Positions 15,865 through 25,402 are shown, numbered from the stretch's first letter. The stretch: 64,000 nucleotides of DNA from an uncultured Eubacterium sp. (GCA_934316925.1 CAKREC010000003.1:12261-76260), one strand, 5' to 3'. Notes: generated by a model not told the origin, from the letters alone. Numbers and translations: made by a program.

Positions 15865-16644
15865 ATGATCGAGATTCATGGTATCGCGCATCAGTTCCGG
15901 AACCCAAGCGGACTGATCGTAGAACGTATGGAAGGATCTGGAGATTTTCTTTTATTGTACCTGCGGTGTCCCGCCGAATTTGATCCCGGCACCGGCTATG
16001 TTCCCGTGCCGGAAAATCATTTTATCCTGTTTAAAAAAGGCACCCCGCAGAAATACCGTAAACTTGACGGCATGTTCATCAACGACTGGATGCACTTTGA
16101 TTTTGATCATTATGATAATTATTTTGAAAATCTGGGAATTCCTTTTTCTACGCCGATCGCACTGAATGATCCAACGCCGGTATTTGATATCTTTATTGAC
16201 ATCTATCGCGAGTTTTTCAATGACGGTGTGCAGCATAACTTCATTATGGATCACAAAGGAAATGCCCTGTTTCACAAATTCAGTGACCTGTATTCCCGCA
16301 CGATCCATGCACAAAAGTTCACCAACAAATATTACTCACAATTGTCCGAGATCCGTCAGGAGATCCTGGAATACCGCTATGTACCACAGGGACCTCAGGA
16401 TGTTGCTGACCGTCTGACGATCAGTGTTCCTTATCTGCAGCACCTCTATACGGACAGTTTTGGGGTGTCCCTTCACAAGGACATCATGAAAGGGCGGATC
16501 GAGCACGCCGCCCAGCTTCTTTTACAGACGCAGATGTCTGTCAGCGATGTTGCTCTTGCCTGTGGCTATGACAACATTGAACATTTTTCACGACAGTTTA
16601 AAAAATATCACGGGGTCTCCCCGTCCAAGTTCCGCCGCTACTAG
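15865..16644 (+). CDS. AraC-family transcriptional regulator
   Basis: This 259-residue protein has an N-terminal cupin-like sensing domain (about 1-150) and a C-terminal AraC double helix-turn-helix (about 160-259; VADRLTISVPYLQHLY and MSVSDVALACGYDNIEHFSR, ending KKYHGVSPSKFRRY). AAGGAGGGATT precedes the ATG. It is divergent from the GH51 gene across a 204-bp AT-rich intergenic region, so sugar-responsive activation of the arabinofuranosidase is the natural inference. The gene ends with a 4-bp overlap against the convergent acetyltransferase gene. Confidence 0.88.
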   Translation: MIEIHGIAHQFRNPSGLIVERMEGSGDFLLLYLRCPAEFDPGTGYVPVPENHFILFKKGTPQKYRKLDGMFINDWMHFDFDHYDNYFENLGIPFSTPIALNDPTPVFDIFIDIYREFFNDGVQHNFIMDHKGNALFHKFSDLYSRTIHAQKFTNKYYSQLSEIRQEILEYRYVPQGPQDVADRLTISVPYLQHLYTDSFGVSLHKDIMKGRIEHAAQLLLQTQMSVSDVALACGYDNIEHFSRQFKKYHGVSPSKFRRY

Positions 16645-17069
16645 TAGTTTTTGCGAAAGCCCCTCACGTCATCGGCGTATCCCATTGCCTCGTAAAATTG
16701 ATGTGCGCCTTTGCGAAAACCGGAGGACACTAAAATAGCGTACTGACACTGATAATGTTCTGCCAGTACGTCTATTTTTTCAAAAATCCTTTTTCCCACA
16801 TGAAGCCCTCTGGCATGTTCTGCCACAACCACATTTTCAATCGTCAAAAATGTACAGTCCAGCACATGGCACACGATCACCGTCGCTGTTCCCAGCACTT
16901 TGTTTTCGCGTTCTGCCACCAAAAAATAATAGTTCTCCTGATCTTTCATGATCTCATAATTGTCCTGTATCATCTCCAGCCGGCATCCCGGTGCAAGCTC
17001 CTGATACAGATCACAGATGACCGGCAGATCCTCCGACTTCATTTTCCTTACTTCAACACTCGTGTTCAT
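16641..17069 (-). CDS. GNAT-family N-acetyltransferase
   Basis: This 142-residue single-domain protein has the GNAT acetyl-CoA-binding segment VVAEHARGLHVGKRIFEKI (an R/Q-x-x-G-x-G/A variant) near residues 80-100 and the final motif QFYEAMGY. It covers almost exactly one GNAT domain. The substrate cannot be predicted. AGGAGA stands before the ATG at 17069. It overlaps the convergent araC gene end by 4 bp and appears to be transcribed alone. Confidence 0.85.
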   Translation of the reverse strand: MNTSVEVRKMKSEDLPVICDLYQELAPGCRLEMIQDNYEIMKDQENYYFLVAERENKVLGTATVIVCHVLDCTFLTIENVVVAEHARGLHVGKRIFEKIDVLAEHYQCQYAILVSSGFRKGAHQFYEAMGYADDVRGFRKNY

Positions 17070-17216
17070 ATGCTCTCCTTATCACTCACAATCTTATTTT
17101 TAATTTGTATTTTCCCAGTGAATATGCTATTATTCTAAAGTATGGTAGTTCATCTATCAAGTCAAATATAAAATATATCAGCAAGCATAATTGCTTCGTA
17201 CGAATGGAGGATTATT

Positions 17217-17723
17217 ATGGCTTTATTGCAAGAATGGCGTGATTACGCATATAGTGAAGAAATGCAGAATTCAAAAGAAGGCCAGAAACTTTGGGAGAAT
17301 TATTTCAACCTTGAAAAAGGAATTTATGAGCAGCTTCTTGCCAACCCTACCGAAGTGGTAGAGGGAACGGTTGAAGCATTGGCTGGCAAATACGATGTTC
17401 CACTTTCTATGATGGTAGGTTTCTTAGACGGAATCAACGACAGTCTGAAAGAGGAAAACCCAATCGAGACCATGGAAAAGGACACAAAGGTTAAGATTGA
17501 CATCGATCCTGAAAAATTGTATTACAACATGGTAGATTGCAAGGCAGAATGGTTATACACGCTTCCACAGTGGGATTCGATCCTGAGTGAAGAGCGACGC
17601 AAAGAACTGTACAAAGAGCAGAAAAACTCTGGTACGATCCACAACGAGAACCGCAAAGTAGGAAGAAACGATCCTTGTCCTTGCGGAAGTGGTAAAAAAT
17701 ACAAAAAATGCTGTGGCAGATAA
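17217..17723 (+). CDS. SEC-C motif protein
   Basis: This 168-residue protein has an alpha-helical N-terminal region of unrecognised fold and a C-terminal SEC-C zinc-binding motif, [19 protein letters not shown] (about residues 149-167), with the four ligands in CxC-x8-CC form. The motif is named after the SecA C-terminus, where it contacts SecB and ribosomes, but occurs in many proteins of unknown role. GGAGG lies upstream of the ATG. Monocistronic, ending at a bidirectional terminator. Confidence 0.85.
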   Translation: MALLQEWRDYAYSEEMQNSKEGQKLWENYFNLEKGIYEQLLANPTEVVEGTVEALAGKYDVPLSMMVGFLDGINDSLKEENPIETMEKDTKVKIDIDPEKLYYNMVDCKAEWLYTLPQWDSILSEERRKELYKEQKNSGTIHNENRKVGRNDPCPCGSGKKYKKCCGR

Positions 17724-17751
17724 TTTCTCCCCGACATTCTAAATGACAAAC

Positions 17752-17796
17752 AAAAAACGATAGATCAGCAACTTTTGCTTTTCTATCGTTTTTCTT
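17752..17796. terminator. Bidirectional terminator
   Basis: The stem AAAAACGATAGA / TCTATCGTTTTT (17753-17793) is flanked by A- and T-runs. It separates the SEC-C gene from the convergent metF gene. Confidence 0.85.
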
Positions 17797-17811
17797 ATTC
17801 TCTTTTTAATT

Positions 17812-18669
17812 CTATCCAAAAATTTCTTTGGCAATCTCCACTTTATTCATCGAATACAAGTGAATACCATCGACACCGTGAGCCAAAAGTTCTTCTTCCT
17901 GTTTTTTGGTAAATTCAAGACCTGCTTTTTTCAGATCATCCGGTGCATCTTTGTATCGATCCAGTACATCCGCAAGATCCTTAGGAATCTTCGTTCCCGA
18001 CATACCAACGATGTTATCCACCTGTTTGATCGAAGTGATCGGCATAAGTCCTGGCAATACCGGAACTTCAATCCCGGCTTTGCGAACCTCATCCAGAAAA
18101 TGGAAAAAGACCTCATTGTCATAAAACAACTGTGTGATCAAAAAGTCAACGCCCTGTTCCACCTTGATCTTCAGATTCGCAATATCTTCTTCCAAGCTGG
18201 CCGCCTCCTGATGTACCTCCGGATAGCAGGCGCCTGCCAGACTGAATGCGAAGTTTTTATTTTCCCGGATATCCTTTACCAGATCGGAAGCATGGTCATA
18301 ATAACGGGCTTTAAACTGCTCATCACTCATCCAGATTGGCTGATCTCCACGCAATGGGAGCAGATTGCGGATTCCGTTGCGGTATAAGTTGGTCAAAAAA
18401 TTTGTCAAAAACAACTGATCCGGAATCGCCGCACAGGTAAGGTGTGTCAAAGCTTCAATGCCACACTGGTTCTGGATATATGAAGCGATTGCAAATGTAT
18501 TCTCTGCCGTGTTGCCACCGGCTCCATATGTCACACTGATAAAATCCGGGTGGAGTGTCTTAAACTCATCTAATGCATCATATATAACGGTTACATCCAC
18601 ATCTTTCTTTGGCGGAAAAACTTCCAGTGAATAAACCGGTCTGTTTGTATGAAATAAATCCTTAATCAT
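17812..18669 (-). CDS. metF: Methylenetetrahydrofolate reductase
   Basis: This 285-residue TIM-barrel flavoprotein family member reduces 5,10-methylene-THF to 5-methyl-THF, for methionine synthesis or the methyl branch of acetogenesis. Visible family hallmarks are the N-terminal SLEVFPPKK segment, DFISVTYGAGG near residue 44, LPLRGDQP near residue 104 and DFLITQLFYDNEVF near residue 175. The start at 18669 is chosen from an AGAGGAC binding site; the frame is open 18 codons further upstream without one. No SAM riboswitch or T-box is visible in the 100 bp upstream. It is single and not linked to other methionine or Wood-Ljungdahl genes here. Confidence 0.93.
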   Translation of the reverse strand: MIKDLFHTNRPVYSLEVFPPKKDVDVTVIYDALDEFKTLHPDFISVTYGAGGNTAENTFAIASYIQNQCGIEALTHLTCAAIPDQLFLTNFLTNLYRNGIRNLLPLRGDQPIWMSDEQFKARYYDHASDLVKDIRENKNFAFSLAGACYPEVHQEAASLEEDIANLKIKVEQGVDFLITQLFYDNEVFFHFLDEVRKAGIEVPVLPGLMPITSIKQVDNIVGMSGTKIPKDLADVLDRYKDAPDDLKKAGLEFTKKQEEELLAHGVDGIHLYSMNKVEIAKEIFG

Positions 18670-18771
18670 CGTAGTCCTCTTTTCTCTTCTTGTTCGTTTG
18701 TTCTGACATAGTATAACATACAAAATCTGTTTTTTCTACTCAAAAGCCCCTTATAGTCCCATACTGTTTTT

Positions 18772-19941
18772 CTATTCTTTACCATAGTTTTTTTCTATAG
18801 AGCGTCTTATCCACCGACTGCAAGGTTTCTCAACGGCATACGTCATAACAACTGCAGCCACAAAGGAGACGCCGATGCAGAGGATCAGATACTTCCACTG
18901 CCAGACCTTGTCTCCAAGCTGGTTTGGCGCTGTTTGCCCGGAATAAAATGGAATCCGCCATTCTTTCAGTTTTACCGCAATGTACTGGTGGCAAATGTAA
19001 AAATTAAAGGAGATTCCCGACAAAAATCTCATAACCCGGTTGTCCCAGATCACTTGAAACCATCTTTCCGCATAAATCGTCGACAGCACAAACACAAGAA
19101 ATAACAACGACAGCAGATAGCGATAGTCAACCTGCCACTGCTGTTCATTCTCCGCCATGCTGCGGCATCTGCACGCCATATAAAATCCCCAGAGACAGAC
19201 TCCTGCAACCAATGTAAAAAGAGCAGTCTCCGCTTTCGTTCGCATTTTATCTTCCGGCATGGACCGGTACAACCATGCCCCCAGCATACCGTTGGCAAAA
19301 ACGCTGAAAAAGGTTAGCATGTGGTTGACATACATGCCCTGCTCCAGTGAATCAAAGTTCTTGCTTATGAAAAAGGAAGAAAGCACCCCGATCCCCACCA
19401 TCGTCCAATAGGTGAGCCACGGCTTCTTTTGAAACGCTTTCACAAGCAACGGAAAGATCAGATAAAACTGCACCAAAACAGCAACGGTCCACAGCACCCC
19501 ATTTAACTTTGTACTTAACAGTGACACCCGAAACCAGTTATTCGTAAAGGTCAGATGTGGGATCAGATCTTTCCACATATACGACCAGTCACCGCCATAC
19601 TCGCCGCCAACAAGCGCAAGGATCAGCGCAATGAAAACAGCAACGAGGTAAGATGGTACGATCCTGGCAACCCGTTTTACATAGAACGCTTTTACCTGAA
19701 AATCCTCTTGTCTGTTGTTGTTACCGGCATAGGGCAGGAACAGACAAAACCCAGACAAAAGGATCATCATGTCCACAAGGATCGCACCATTCTGTGGAAT
19801 CCAGTTTATACTGACATTTCCGATGGATGGTATGATCCACGACTGCTGCCAGAAATGAAACCACACCACCAGCGCGATCGAGATCACACGGATCCCGTCC
19901 AAAACACCAACTCGATTTTTTTCTATATTTTTATTTTTCAC
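18772..19941 (-). CDS. Membrane acyltransferase, acyltransferase_3/OafA type
   Basis: This 389-residue integral membrane protein has about ten hydrophobic helices. It shows the family's N-terminal LDGIRVISIALVVWFHF, including the conserved histidine, and the RVARIVPSYLVA motif after the second helix. Such enzymes O-acylate cell-surface sugars, peptidoglycan or small molecules; the acceptor cannot be told. A GGGGAA stretch precedes the ATG. The gene follows pta across a strong terminator, so it is a separate transcript. Confidence 0.85.
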   Translation of the reverse strand: MKNKNIEKNRVGVLDGIRVISIALVVWFHFWQQSWIIPSIGNVSINWIPQNGAILVDMMILLSGFCLFLPYAGNNNRQEDFQVKAFYVKRVARIVPSYLVAVFIALILALVGGEYGGDWSYMWKDLIPHLTFTNNWFRVSLLSTKLNGVLWTVAVLVQFYLIFPLLVKAFQKKPWLTYWTMVGIGVLSSFFISKNFDSLEQGMYVNHMLTFFSVFANGMLGAWLYRSMPEDKMRTKAETALFTLVAGVCLWGFYMACRCRSMAENEQQWQVDYRYLLSLLFLVFVLSTIYAERWFQVIWDNRVMRFLSGISFNFYICHQYIAVKLKEWRIPFYSGQTAPNQLGDKVWQWKYLILCIGVSFVAAVVMTYAVEKPCSRWIRRSIEKNYGKE

Positions 19942-19968
19942 AAATATTCCCCTGTCATTCCTTATATC

Positions 19969-20010
19969 AAAAAAGCCGGCAAGCTTTTTTAATCCTGCCG
20001 GCTTTCTTCA
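19969..20010 (-). terminator. Terminator of pta
   Basis: The GC-rich stem AAAGCCGGCA / TGCCGGCTTTT (19971-20005) is followed by a T-run on the minus strand, 25 bp past the pta stop codon. Confidence 0.85.
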
Positions 20011-20032
20011 ACCTCATAAAGAAACATTCATT

Positions 20033-21010
20033 TTATGCCAACGCAGCGGTAATGATCGCCATTGAGTAAACCTCTGACGCATTACATCCACGGGACAAGT
20101 CGTTGATCGGTGCATTCAGTCCCAGCATAACCGGACCATATGCCTCAAAGTTTCCAAGACGCTGTGCGATCTTGTAACCAATATTTCCTGCGTTGATGTC
20201 AGGGAAAATAAAGGTATTGATCTGTCCTGCATTTGGATCTTCCGGACATTTTGTACGGGCTACTCGTGGAGAAACAGCTGCATCAAACTGGATCTCACCA
20301 GTGATCGGAAGCTCTGGTGCCATCGCTTTTGCTTTTGCTGCTGCATTTCTCATCTTGTCTACATCTTCACCGCTGCCGGATCCGAATGTAGAGTAGCTGA
20401 GGAATCCAACTTTTGGATCGATACCAAAGATCTTAGCACAATTTGCGGTCTCAACAGCGATCTCTGCAATCTCATCTTCATTTGGTTTAATGTTGATCGC
20501 GCAGTCACCAAATGCCAGTACAGAGTTTCCACCGGTTGCAGACTCACGAACCAGAATAAAGCAAGAAGATACGATCTTATTGCCTGGCTTTGTCTTGATG
20601 ATCTGCAATGCAGGACGTACGGTATCTGCCGTTGAGTAAGTAGCACCACCAAGCAATGCATCAGCCTTGCCAAGTTTTACCAACATCGTACCAAAGTAGT
20701 TTGCCTGAAGACATGTCTCCAATGCTTTTTCTTTGGTCATTCCTTTATTTTTACGAAGCTCATAGAGGCAGTCTGCCATAGCATCCATCTCTTCATATGT
20801 AGCCGGGTCAATGATCTCTGCTCCACGGATATTGAATCCGCTCTCCTCTGCGGCTTTCTCAATCTCGTCTTTGTTTCCGATCAAAATCGGCGCTAAAAAT
20901 GTACTTGCCAGCAAACGGGATGAAGCCTCAAGAATACGTGGGTCATTTCCCTCGGTAAATACAATCTTCTTTGGATTCTTCTTCAAAATATTGATTAACT
21001 GTCCAAACAT
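20033..21010 (-). CDS. pta: Phosphate acetyltransferase
   Basis: This 325-residue protein converts acetyl-CoA and phosphate to acetyl phosphate in the acetate/ATP pathway. Family hallmarks include KKIVFTEGNDPRIL at the N-terminus, LVKLGKADALLGGATYSTADTVRPALQ split across residues 110-137, and FIFPDINAGNIGYKIAQRLG near the end. Its length matches the short, single-domain clostridial Pta. The usual partner ackA is not in the window; a terminator follows directly, so pta is transcribed alone here. AGGAGGAT precedes the ATG. Confidence 0.95.
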   Translation of the reverse strand: MFGQLINILKKNPKKIVFTEGNDPRILEASSRLLASTFLAPILIGNKDEIEKAAEESGFNIRGAEIIDPATYEEMDAMADCLYELRKNKGMTKEKALETCLQANYFGTMLVKLGKADALLGGATYSTADTVRPALQIIKTKPGNKIVSSCFILVRESATGGNSVLAFGDCAINIKPNEDEIAEIAVETANCAKIFGIDPKVGFLSYSTFGSGSGEDVDKMRNAAAKAKAMAPELPITGEIQFDAAVSPRVARTKCPEDPNAGQINTFIFPDINAGNIGYKIAQRLGNFEAYGPVMLGLNAPINDLSRGCNASEVYSMAIITAALA

Positions 21011-21047
21011 CTTTTCTTATCCTCCTGTTTTTTCGTTTTGCGCTCAT

Positions 21048-21056
21048 ATTATAGCA
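21048..21056 (-). promoter_or_regulatory. Extended -10 promoter of pta
   Basis: On the minus strand the sequence TGCTATAAT lies 38 bp before the pta start codon. It is a consensus -10 box with a TG extension; the -35 region (TATGCA at the 17-bp position) is poor, which is normal for extended -10 promoters. Confidence 0.6.
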
Positions 21057-21089
21057 CTTTTTATTCTATTTGCATAGCGTCTGTCTGCA

Positions 21090-22277
21090 TTATTTTCCAT
21101 AAGATTCTGCCAATTTTTTGAATGCAGGGAGCGAATTTTCAATCTGTTCTTTCGATACACAATAAGAAATGCGTACAAACCCCGGTGTTCCAAAACTGTC
21201 TGCCGGTACTAGCAACAGATCCAGTGCTTTTGCTTTTTCTGAAAACGCATTGGCATCCTTTTCCAGAGATTCCACAAACAGATAAAATGCACCGTCCGGC
21301 TTGATGCAGCGATAACCATAGTCCGTCAGCGCCTGATACAAAATATCACGATTTTCTTTGTACTTGGATACATCCGAAGTCGCTCCGATGCATCGCTTGA
21401 TCACCTGCTGGAACATACTTGGCGCACATACATAGCCCAACGCTCTTCCGGCTCCACAAACAGCTGCATACACCGTCTGCCACTGTACTGCTTTCTCCGA
21501 TACCGCGATATAGCCAATACGTTCACCCGGCAGTGACAGGGATTTGCTATAAGAATAGCATACAATCGTATTATCATAATAATTCATCAGATATGGCACA
21601 AACACATCGCCATACACCAATTCGCGGTATGGCTCGTCCGCGATCAAAAAGATCGGATGCCCATACTCTTTCTGCTTTTTCTCTAAAATCGCACAAACTG
21701 TCCGGATTCCTTCTTCTGTGATCACAACACCGGATGGATTATTCGGGGAGTTCAAGATCACACCTTTCGTATGCTCCGTGATCGCCTGTTCAAAGGCTTC
21801 GGTATCAATCTGAAAATCCTCTTTGCGGCAGGCAACGACAACCAGTTTCGAACCGGTCTGTTCGACAAACACACGATACTCCGGGAAAAATGGAGCAAAT
21901 GTAATAAATTCATCCTGCTCCTCAGCCAGAGCATTGACCGTGATCGTAAGAGAGGCTGCTGCCCCTACAGTAATATAAATGTTGTCAGCAGTTAATTGTG
22001 TTCCATGCTTTTCATTGGTGTAGTCCGCAATCGCTTTTCGAAGGCCGGCGTCTCCCGGTGCCGATGTATATCCGTGCAAAGCAACCGGATCCATTTCATT
22101 TAAAACTTCCAGCGCAGCTTCTTTCACACAATCCGGTGCCGGAACACTGGGATTTCCCAAGCTGAAATCATAGACCTTATCTGCTCCGATCTCAGCTTTT
22201 CTTTTATTTCCATATTCAAACAATTCGCGGATGACTGAGCGGTTTGTACCCAGCTCTACCATTTTTTCTGATACCAT
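21090..22277 (-). CDS. PLP-dependent aminotransferase, class I/II
   Basis: This 395-residue fold-type I aminotransferase is of the aspartate aminotransferase subfamily. The PLP lysine is in SYSKSLSLPGERIG (about residue 240); the conserved NSPNNPSG is near 175 and the PLP-contact aspartate in IADEPYREL near 212. The C-terminal domain has GAFYLF and the substrate-binding arginine in GFVRISYC. The likely role is amino acid catabolism or biosynthesis; substrate specificity cannot be read. AAGGAGGAAATT precedes the ATG. It is 28 bp upstream of the NlpC/P60 gene and may be co-transcribed with it, although the functions are unrelated. Confidence 0.9.
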   Translation of the reverse strand: MVSEKMVELGTNRSVIRELFEYGNKRKAEIGADKVYDFSLGNPSVPAPDCVKEAALEVLNEMDPVALHGYTSAPGDAGLRKAIADYTNEKHGTQLTADNIYITVGAAASLTITVNALAEEQDEFITFAPFFPEYRVFVEQTGSKLVVVACRKEDFQIDTEAFEQAITEHTKGVILNSPNNPSGVVITEEGIRTVCAILEKKQKEYGHPIFLIADEPYRELVYGDVFVPYLMNYYDNTIVCYSYSKSLSLPGERIGYIAVSEKAVQWQTVYAAVCGAGRALGYVCAPSMFQQVIKRCIGATSDVSKYKENRDILYQALTDYGYRCIKPDGAFYLFVESLEKDANAFSEKAKALDLLLVPADSFGTPGFVRISYCVSKEQIENSLPAFKKLAESYGK

Positions 22278-22304
22278 AATTTCCTCCTTGTACCTTTCAC
22301 TAAA

Positions 22305-23606
22305 TTAAGGACGCGCCATCACACATCCGGCACCATAATAATAATTTGCCGGTCTGTTCGCCCACAATGTACTTACAATTGGTTTGCCTTTATCCGTGAA
22401 GCCGGTGCATTCATATCCCGCAAACATCTCCACATGATAAATGCCTTTGTACCGGCCATTCTTTGCGCCGGTTTCAAACATCAGATCTCCCGGACGGAAT
22501 TTCAGTCCCTGGATATTTTTTGCATACAGACCGCCTTTGATCCGTTTATTTTTGGAGATCAGATTCTTCGCAATTTCAGCGGCCACCGGCGCATATGCCC
22601 GGTTTCCAAATGTCTTGCCTTCTTTTCTGTATGCAAGCCACACCAGAGAACTGCAATCGTAATACCCTTTCTGCATTCTTCTTGGCTGGCTGTATGTTCC
22701 TTTGGCAATGGATTTTGCCTTATTGATCACTTTTTTCCTTTTTGCAGTCACAACGGATACTGCACAGCCGATCCGCTGATTGCCCAGCTTGGCATATACA
22801 ACCGCATTTCCATTCTTTTTGGCTTTTATTTTGCCCTTGCTGTTGATCGTCGCAACGGATTTCTTCGTCGTTTTCCAGACAATCTTGCCGGAGTAACCCT
22901 TGACCTTCAATTTGGTTGTCTTTCCTTTTACCAGGACAGCCGATGCCTTATTGATCGTTACCTCTGCGCAACTGTAAGTAAAGGTAAATGTCTGGTTATT
23001 GATCGTCACCTGGATCTGTGTCGTACCGGCATCGTAAGCTGCTACCGTGAGCTGTTTTTTCTCTGCATCAAAATTCACATATACACTCATGTCTGGATTC
23101 GACGACTGAAAATCATAGGTGTAATAGGTAAGCTGTGGCATATCCTTAAAGGAAAACACCGTCTCCGGCGCTGTGCCGTATATCATATAGGTTGTCGCTT
23201 TGGTCTTGTCCAAGGAACTTCCTGACAGATCGGCTCCTGCCATAAACAGATAGCTGGCATGAAAACATGCCGTCCCTTGCGCATCGTAACCGTTCAATGT
23301 GACCGTAGCAGATCCTGCCCCCACAATCTTATAGTTGCCTTCCGCATCTACCGTAACAACCGATGTATTGTCGCTCTGATACTCCATTCTGTCGATCGTC
23401 GTGCCAACCGTTCCCGGAACCAGTTTTCCAACGTCTCCAACAAAATAATTCAGTGCACTTACCTGTGGCCCGCTTTCTGCGCCCCACGAGTATGCCCCAT
23501 TTTCCACGGTAATATCCTGCTGTTTTGCACTTGCGTAAGAAACCGGCAGCACCGCCCATATTCCCAGCAAACCAAATAAAACAATTCCTAATAAGTACTT
23601 TTTCAT
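22305..23606 (-). CDS. Secreted NlpC/P60-type cell-wall hydrolase with Ig-like domains
   Basis: This 433-residue exported protein has a signal peptide (residues 1-26, cleavage near SYASAKQ). Two beta-rich parts follow, the second being a BIG2-like domain (about 215-285; KTTKLKVKGYSGKIVWKTTK). The C-terminal NlpC/P60 domain (about 295-433) has the nucleophile in YYDCSSLVW (about residue 316) and the histidine in YHVEMFAG (about 389). Such enzymes cut peptide bridges in peptidoglycan. The start at 23606 is preferred because the GAAGGAGATGCTT binding site would overlap an ATG at 23612. The basic Ig domain is of the same style as that of the GH51 protein at 12.5-15.7 kb, suggesting a shared wall-association device. 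Confidence 0.88.
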   Translation of the reverse strand: MKKYLLGIVLFGLLGIWAVLPVSYASAKQQDITVENGAYSWGAESGPQVSALNYFVGDVGKLVPGTVGTTIDRMEYQSDNTSVVTVDAEGNYKIVGAGSATVTLNGYDAQGTACFHASYLFMAGADLSGSSLDKTKATTYMIYGTAPETVFSFKDMPQLTYYTYDFQSSNPDMSVYVNFDAEKKQLTVAAYDAGTTQIQVTINNQTFTFTYSCAEVTINKASAVLVKGKTTKLKVKGYSGKIVWKTTKKSVATINSKGKIKAKKNGNAVVYAKLGNQRIGCAVSVVTAKRKKVINKAKSIAKGTYSQPRRMQKGYYDCSSLVWLAYRKEGKTFGNRAYAPVAAEIAKNLISKNKRIKGGLYAKNIQGLKFRPGDLMFETGAKNGRYKGIYHVEMFAGYECTGFTDKGKPIVSTLWANRPANYYYGAGCVMARP

Positions 23607-23657
23607 AAGCATCTCCTTCTTGATAATTTTGTAAATCAGTATCTACGACAGGTCGTC

Positions 23658-24449
23658 TTATGGAATCCGGTATCCATGATCGAGCGGGCCACTTCCTTTG
23701 CCAAGATCAAGACCGGCTCGCAGCGCCTCGCTGATATAATCTTTGGCGTTTTCAACCGCCTCCCGTACCGTCTGCCCCTTTGCCAGACCGGCTGCGATCG
23801 CACTGGACAATGTGCATCCGGTTCCGTGTGTGTTCTCGTTCCGGATCCGCTGTCCTTTCAGCCAGACTCCCTGACTTCCGTCATAAAGATAATCATTGGC
23901 GTCCTGTATACGATGTCCGCCTTTGCAGAGAACCTGACAATCATAACGATCCGATAGCGTCTTTGCCGCCTCTTCCATATCCTGCGGTGTCCGGATCTGC
24001 ATACCGGTCAAAAATTCGCTCTCCGGAATGTTTGGAGTAATCAGATCTGCCAAGGGAAACAATACACCCGTCATCGCCTCAACCGCCTCCGGTTCTAAAA
24101 GGCTGGCACCGCTTGTCGCTACCATAACCGGATCCAGCACGATTTTCTTTGCCTGATATTCCGTAAGCTTTTGACCGATCACACGGATCAGTTCCCCAGA
24201 TGACACCATACCGATCTTCACAGCATCCGGCCAGATATCCGTAAAAACAGCATCCAACTGCTTTCCAAGAAACTCTCCAGACACCGGAAAGATCCCGCTG
24301 ACGCCTGTGGTATTCTGTGCTGTCAGTGCCGTGATCGCACTCATCCCATAAACTCCGTTTGCCAGCATCGTCTTGAGGTCAGCCTGAATCCCGGCTCCTC
24401 CACTGCAGTCGCTCCCTGCGATCGTCAGGCATGTTGCTCTCTGTTTCAT
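23658..24449 (-). CDS. thiD: Hydroxymethylpyrimidine/phosphomethylpyrimidine kinase
   Basis: This 263-residue ribokinase-fold enzyme phosphorylates HMP and HMP-P for thiamine synthesis or salvage. Hallmarks are the N-terminal TIAGSDCSGGAGIQADLKT, LDPVMVATSG near residue 120, CKGGH near 185 and the catalytic segment NTHGTGCTLSSAIAAGLAKG near 213. The start ATG overlaps the dus stop in an ATGA arrangement, which fixes the start and implies translational coupling. No other thi genes or TPP riboswitch are nearby, so it may serve salvage of pyrimidine precursors, possibly including pyridoxine-type substrates. Confidence 0.92.
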   Translation of the reverse strand: MKQRATCLTIAGSDCSGGAGIQADLKTMLANGVYGMSAITALTAQNTTGVSGIFPVSGEFLGKQLDAVFTDIWPDAVKIGMVSSGELIRVIGQKLTEYQAKKIVLDPVMVATSGASLLEPEAVEAMTGVLFPLADLITPNIPESEFLTGMQIRTPQDMEEAAKTLSDRYDCQVLCKGGHRIQDANDYLYDGSQGVWLKGQRIRNENTHGTGCTLSSAIAAGLAKGQTVREAVENAKDYISEALRAGLDLGKGSGPLDHGYRIP

Positions 24450-25372
24450 ATCCAAGTTCCTTCCATCGTGCGGATCACATTTTCATATTCCCGCAATTTT
24501 TTTGTCTTACGCACTTTCTTCCAGACCTTCTCCGGTTCCGGAAATTGACGTGACATGTAAAACCAAAGTTCTTTCATCTTGTATAAAACCGGCACTTCCG
24601 GCATAACTTCCCGGTACCGCGCCGTCAAAACTTTGGAAAATGCAATCAGTTCCGACAGTTCCAAAGGCGCGCCTCCCTGTATCTGGCGTACCAGTGCCGG
24701 GTTAGCGATCAGTCCACGCCCGATCATGATGCGATCCACCGAAGGAAACTGCCCGGTAAACTGCTCATAGTCAGACACCGTATTGATGTCTCCATTATAA
24801 CATACCGGAGCTTTGCTGTGTTGCAAAGCTTTTGCAAAAATATCATGATGTGGTTTATTTTTATAAAACTCCTGCTGCACCCGTGGATGTACGATCAACT
24901 CCCGGATCGGATACTGGTTGTAGATCTCCAGGATCTTCTCAAACTCCTCCGGCTCTTCTTTGCCAATTCGCGTTTTGATCGAAATCGGAAAATCACTGTG
25001 CGTAAAGATCTGCTCCAAAAACTCATTCAGTTCCGGCAGCAGCGCCAGAAATCCGGAACCTCTCCCTTTTCCTGCTACCGTGCCGGATGGACAGCCAAGA
25101 TTCAGATTCACTTCGGAATAGCCATAGTCCATCAGACACTGTCCCGTATATACAAAATCCTTCCAGGCATTGCTGAGGATCTGCGGAACAACCGGAATCC
25201 CCTGATTGTGTTCCGGTATCACATCCTTTTTCTCCCGGCTCTTAAAATTGGAACTTGATGTCGGCGTGACAAAAGGCGTGTAGTATCGTGTCATCCCCGG
25301 AAACATCTCATGATGGGTATTGCGGTACAGATATGAGGTAATCCCCTCCATTGGTGCAAAATATAATTCCAT
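24446..25372 (-). CDS. dus: tRNA-dihydrouridine synthase
   Basis: This 308-residue FMN-dependent enzyme reduces uridines in tRNA D-loops. The N-terminal YFAPMEGITSYLYR, the catalytic cysteine in LNLGCPSGTVAGKGRGSG (about residue 96), the lysine in SIKTRIG and the IMIGRGLIANPALVRQI segment identify the family. It lies in the 308-330-residue DusA/B/C size range; the subclass cannot be assigned safely. It is upstream of and coupled to thiD. The ATG at 25372 has only a weak upstream purine-rich site (AGAAAAAT). Confidence 0.92.
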   Translation of the reverse strand: MELYFAPMEGITSYLYRNTHHEMFPGMTRYYTPFVTPTSSSNFKSREKKDVIPEHNQGIPVVPQILSNAWKDFVYTGQCLMDYGYSEVNLNLGCPSGTVAGKGRGSGFLALLPELNEFLEQIFTHSDFPISIKTRIGKEEPEEFEKILEIYNQYPIRELIVHPRVQQEFYKNKPHHDIFAKALQHSKAPVCYNGDINTVSDYEQFTGQFPSVDRIMIGRGLIANPALVRQIQGGAPLELSELIAFSKVLTARYREVMPEVPVLYKMKELWFYMSRQFPEPEKVWKKVRKTKKLREYENVIRTMEGTWI

Positions 25373-25402
25373 TTTTCTAATCCTTTTCTATTGTTAATCG
25401 TC

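Noticed and set aside
18670..18771. Possible SAM riboswitch or T-box upstream of metF
   Set aside because: Only about 100 bp are available and none of the conserved core sequences are visible.
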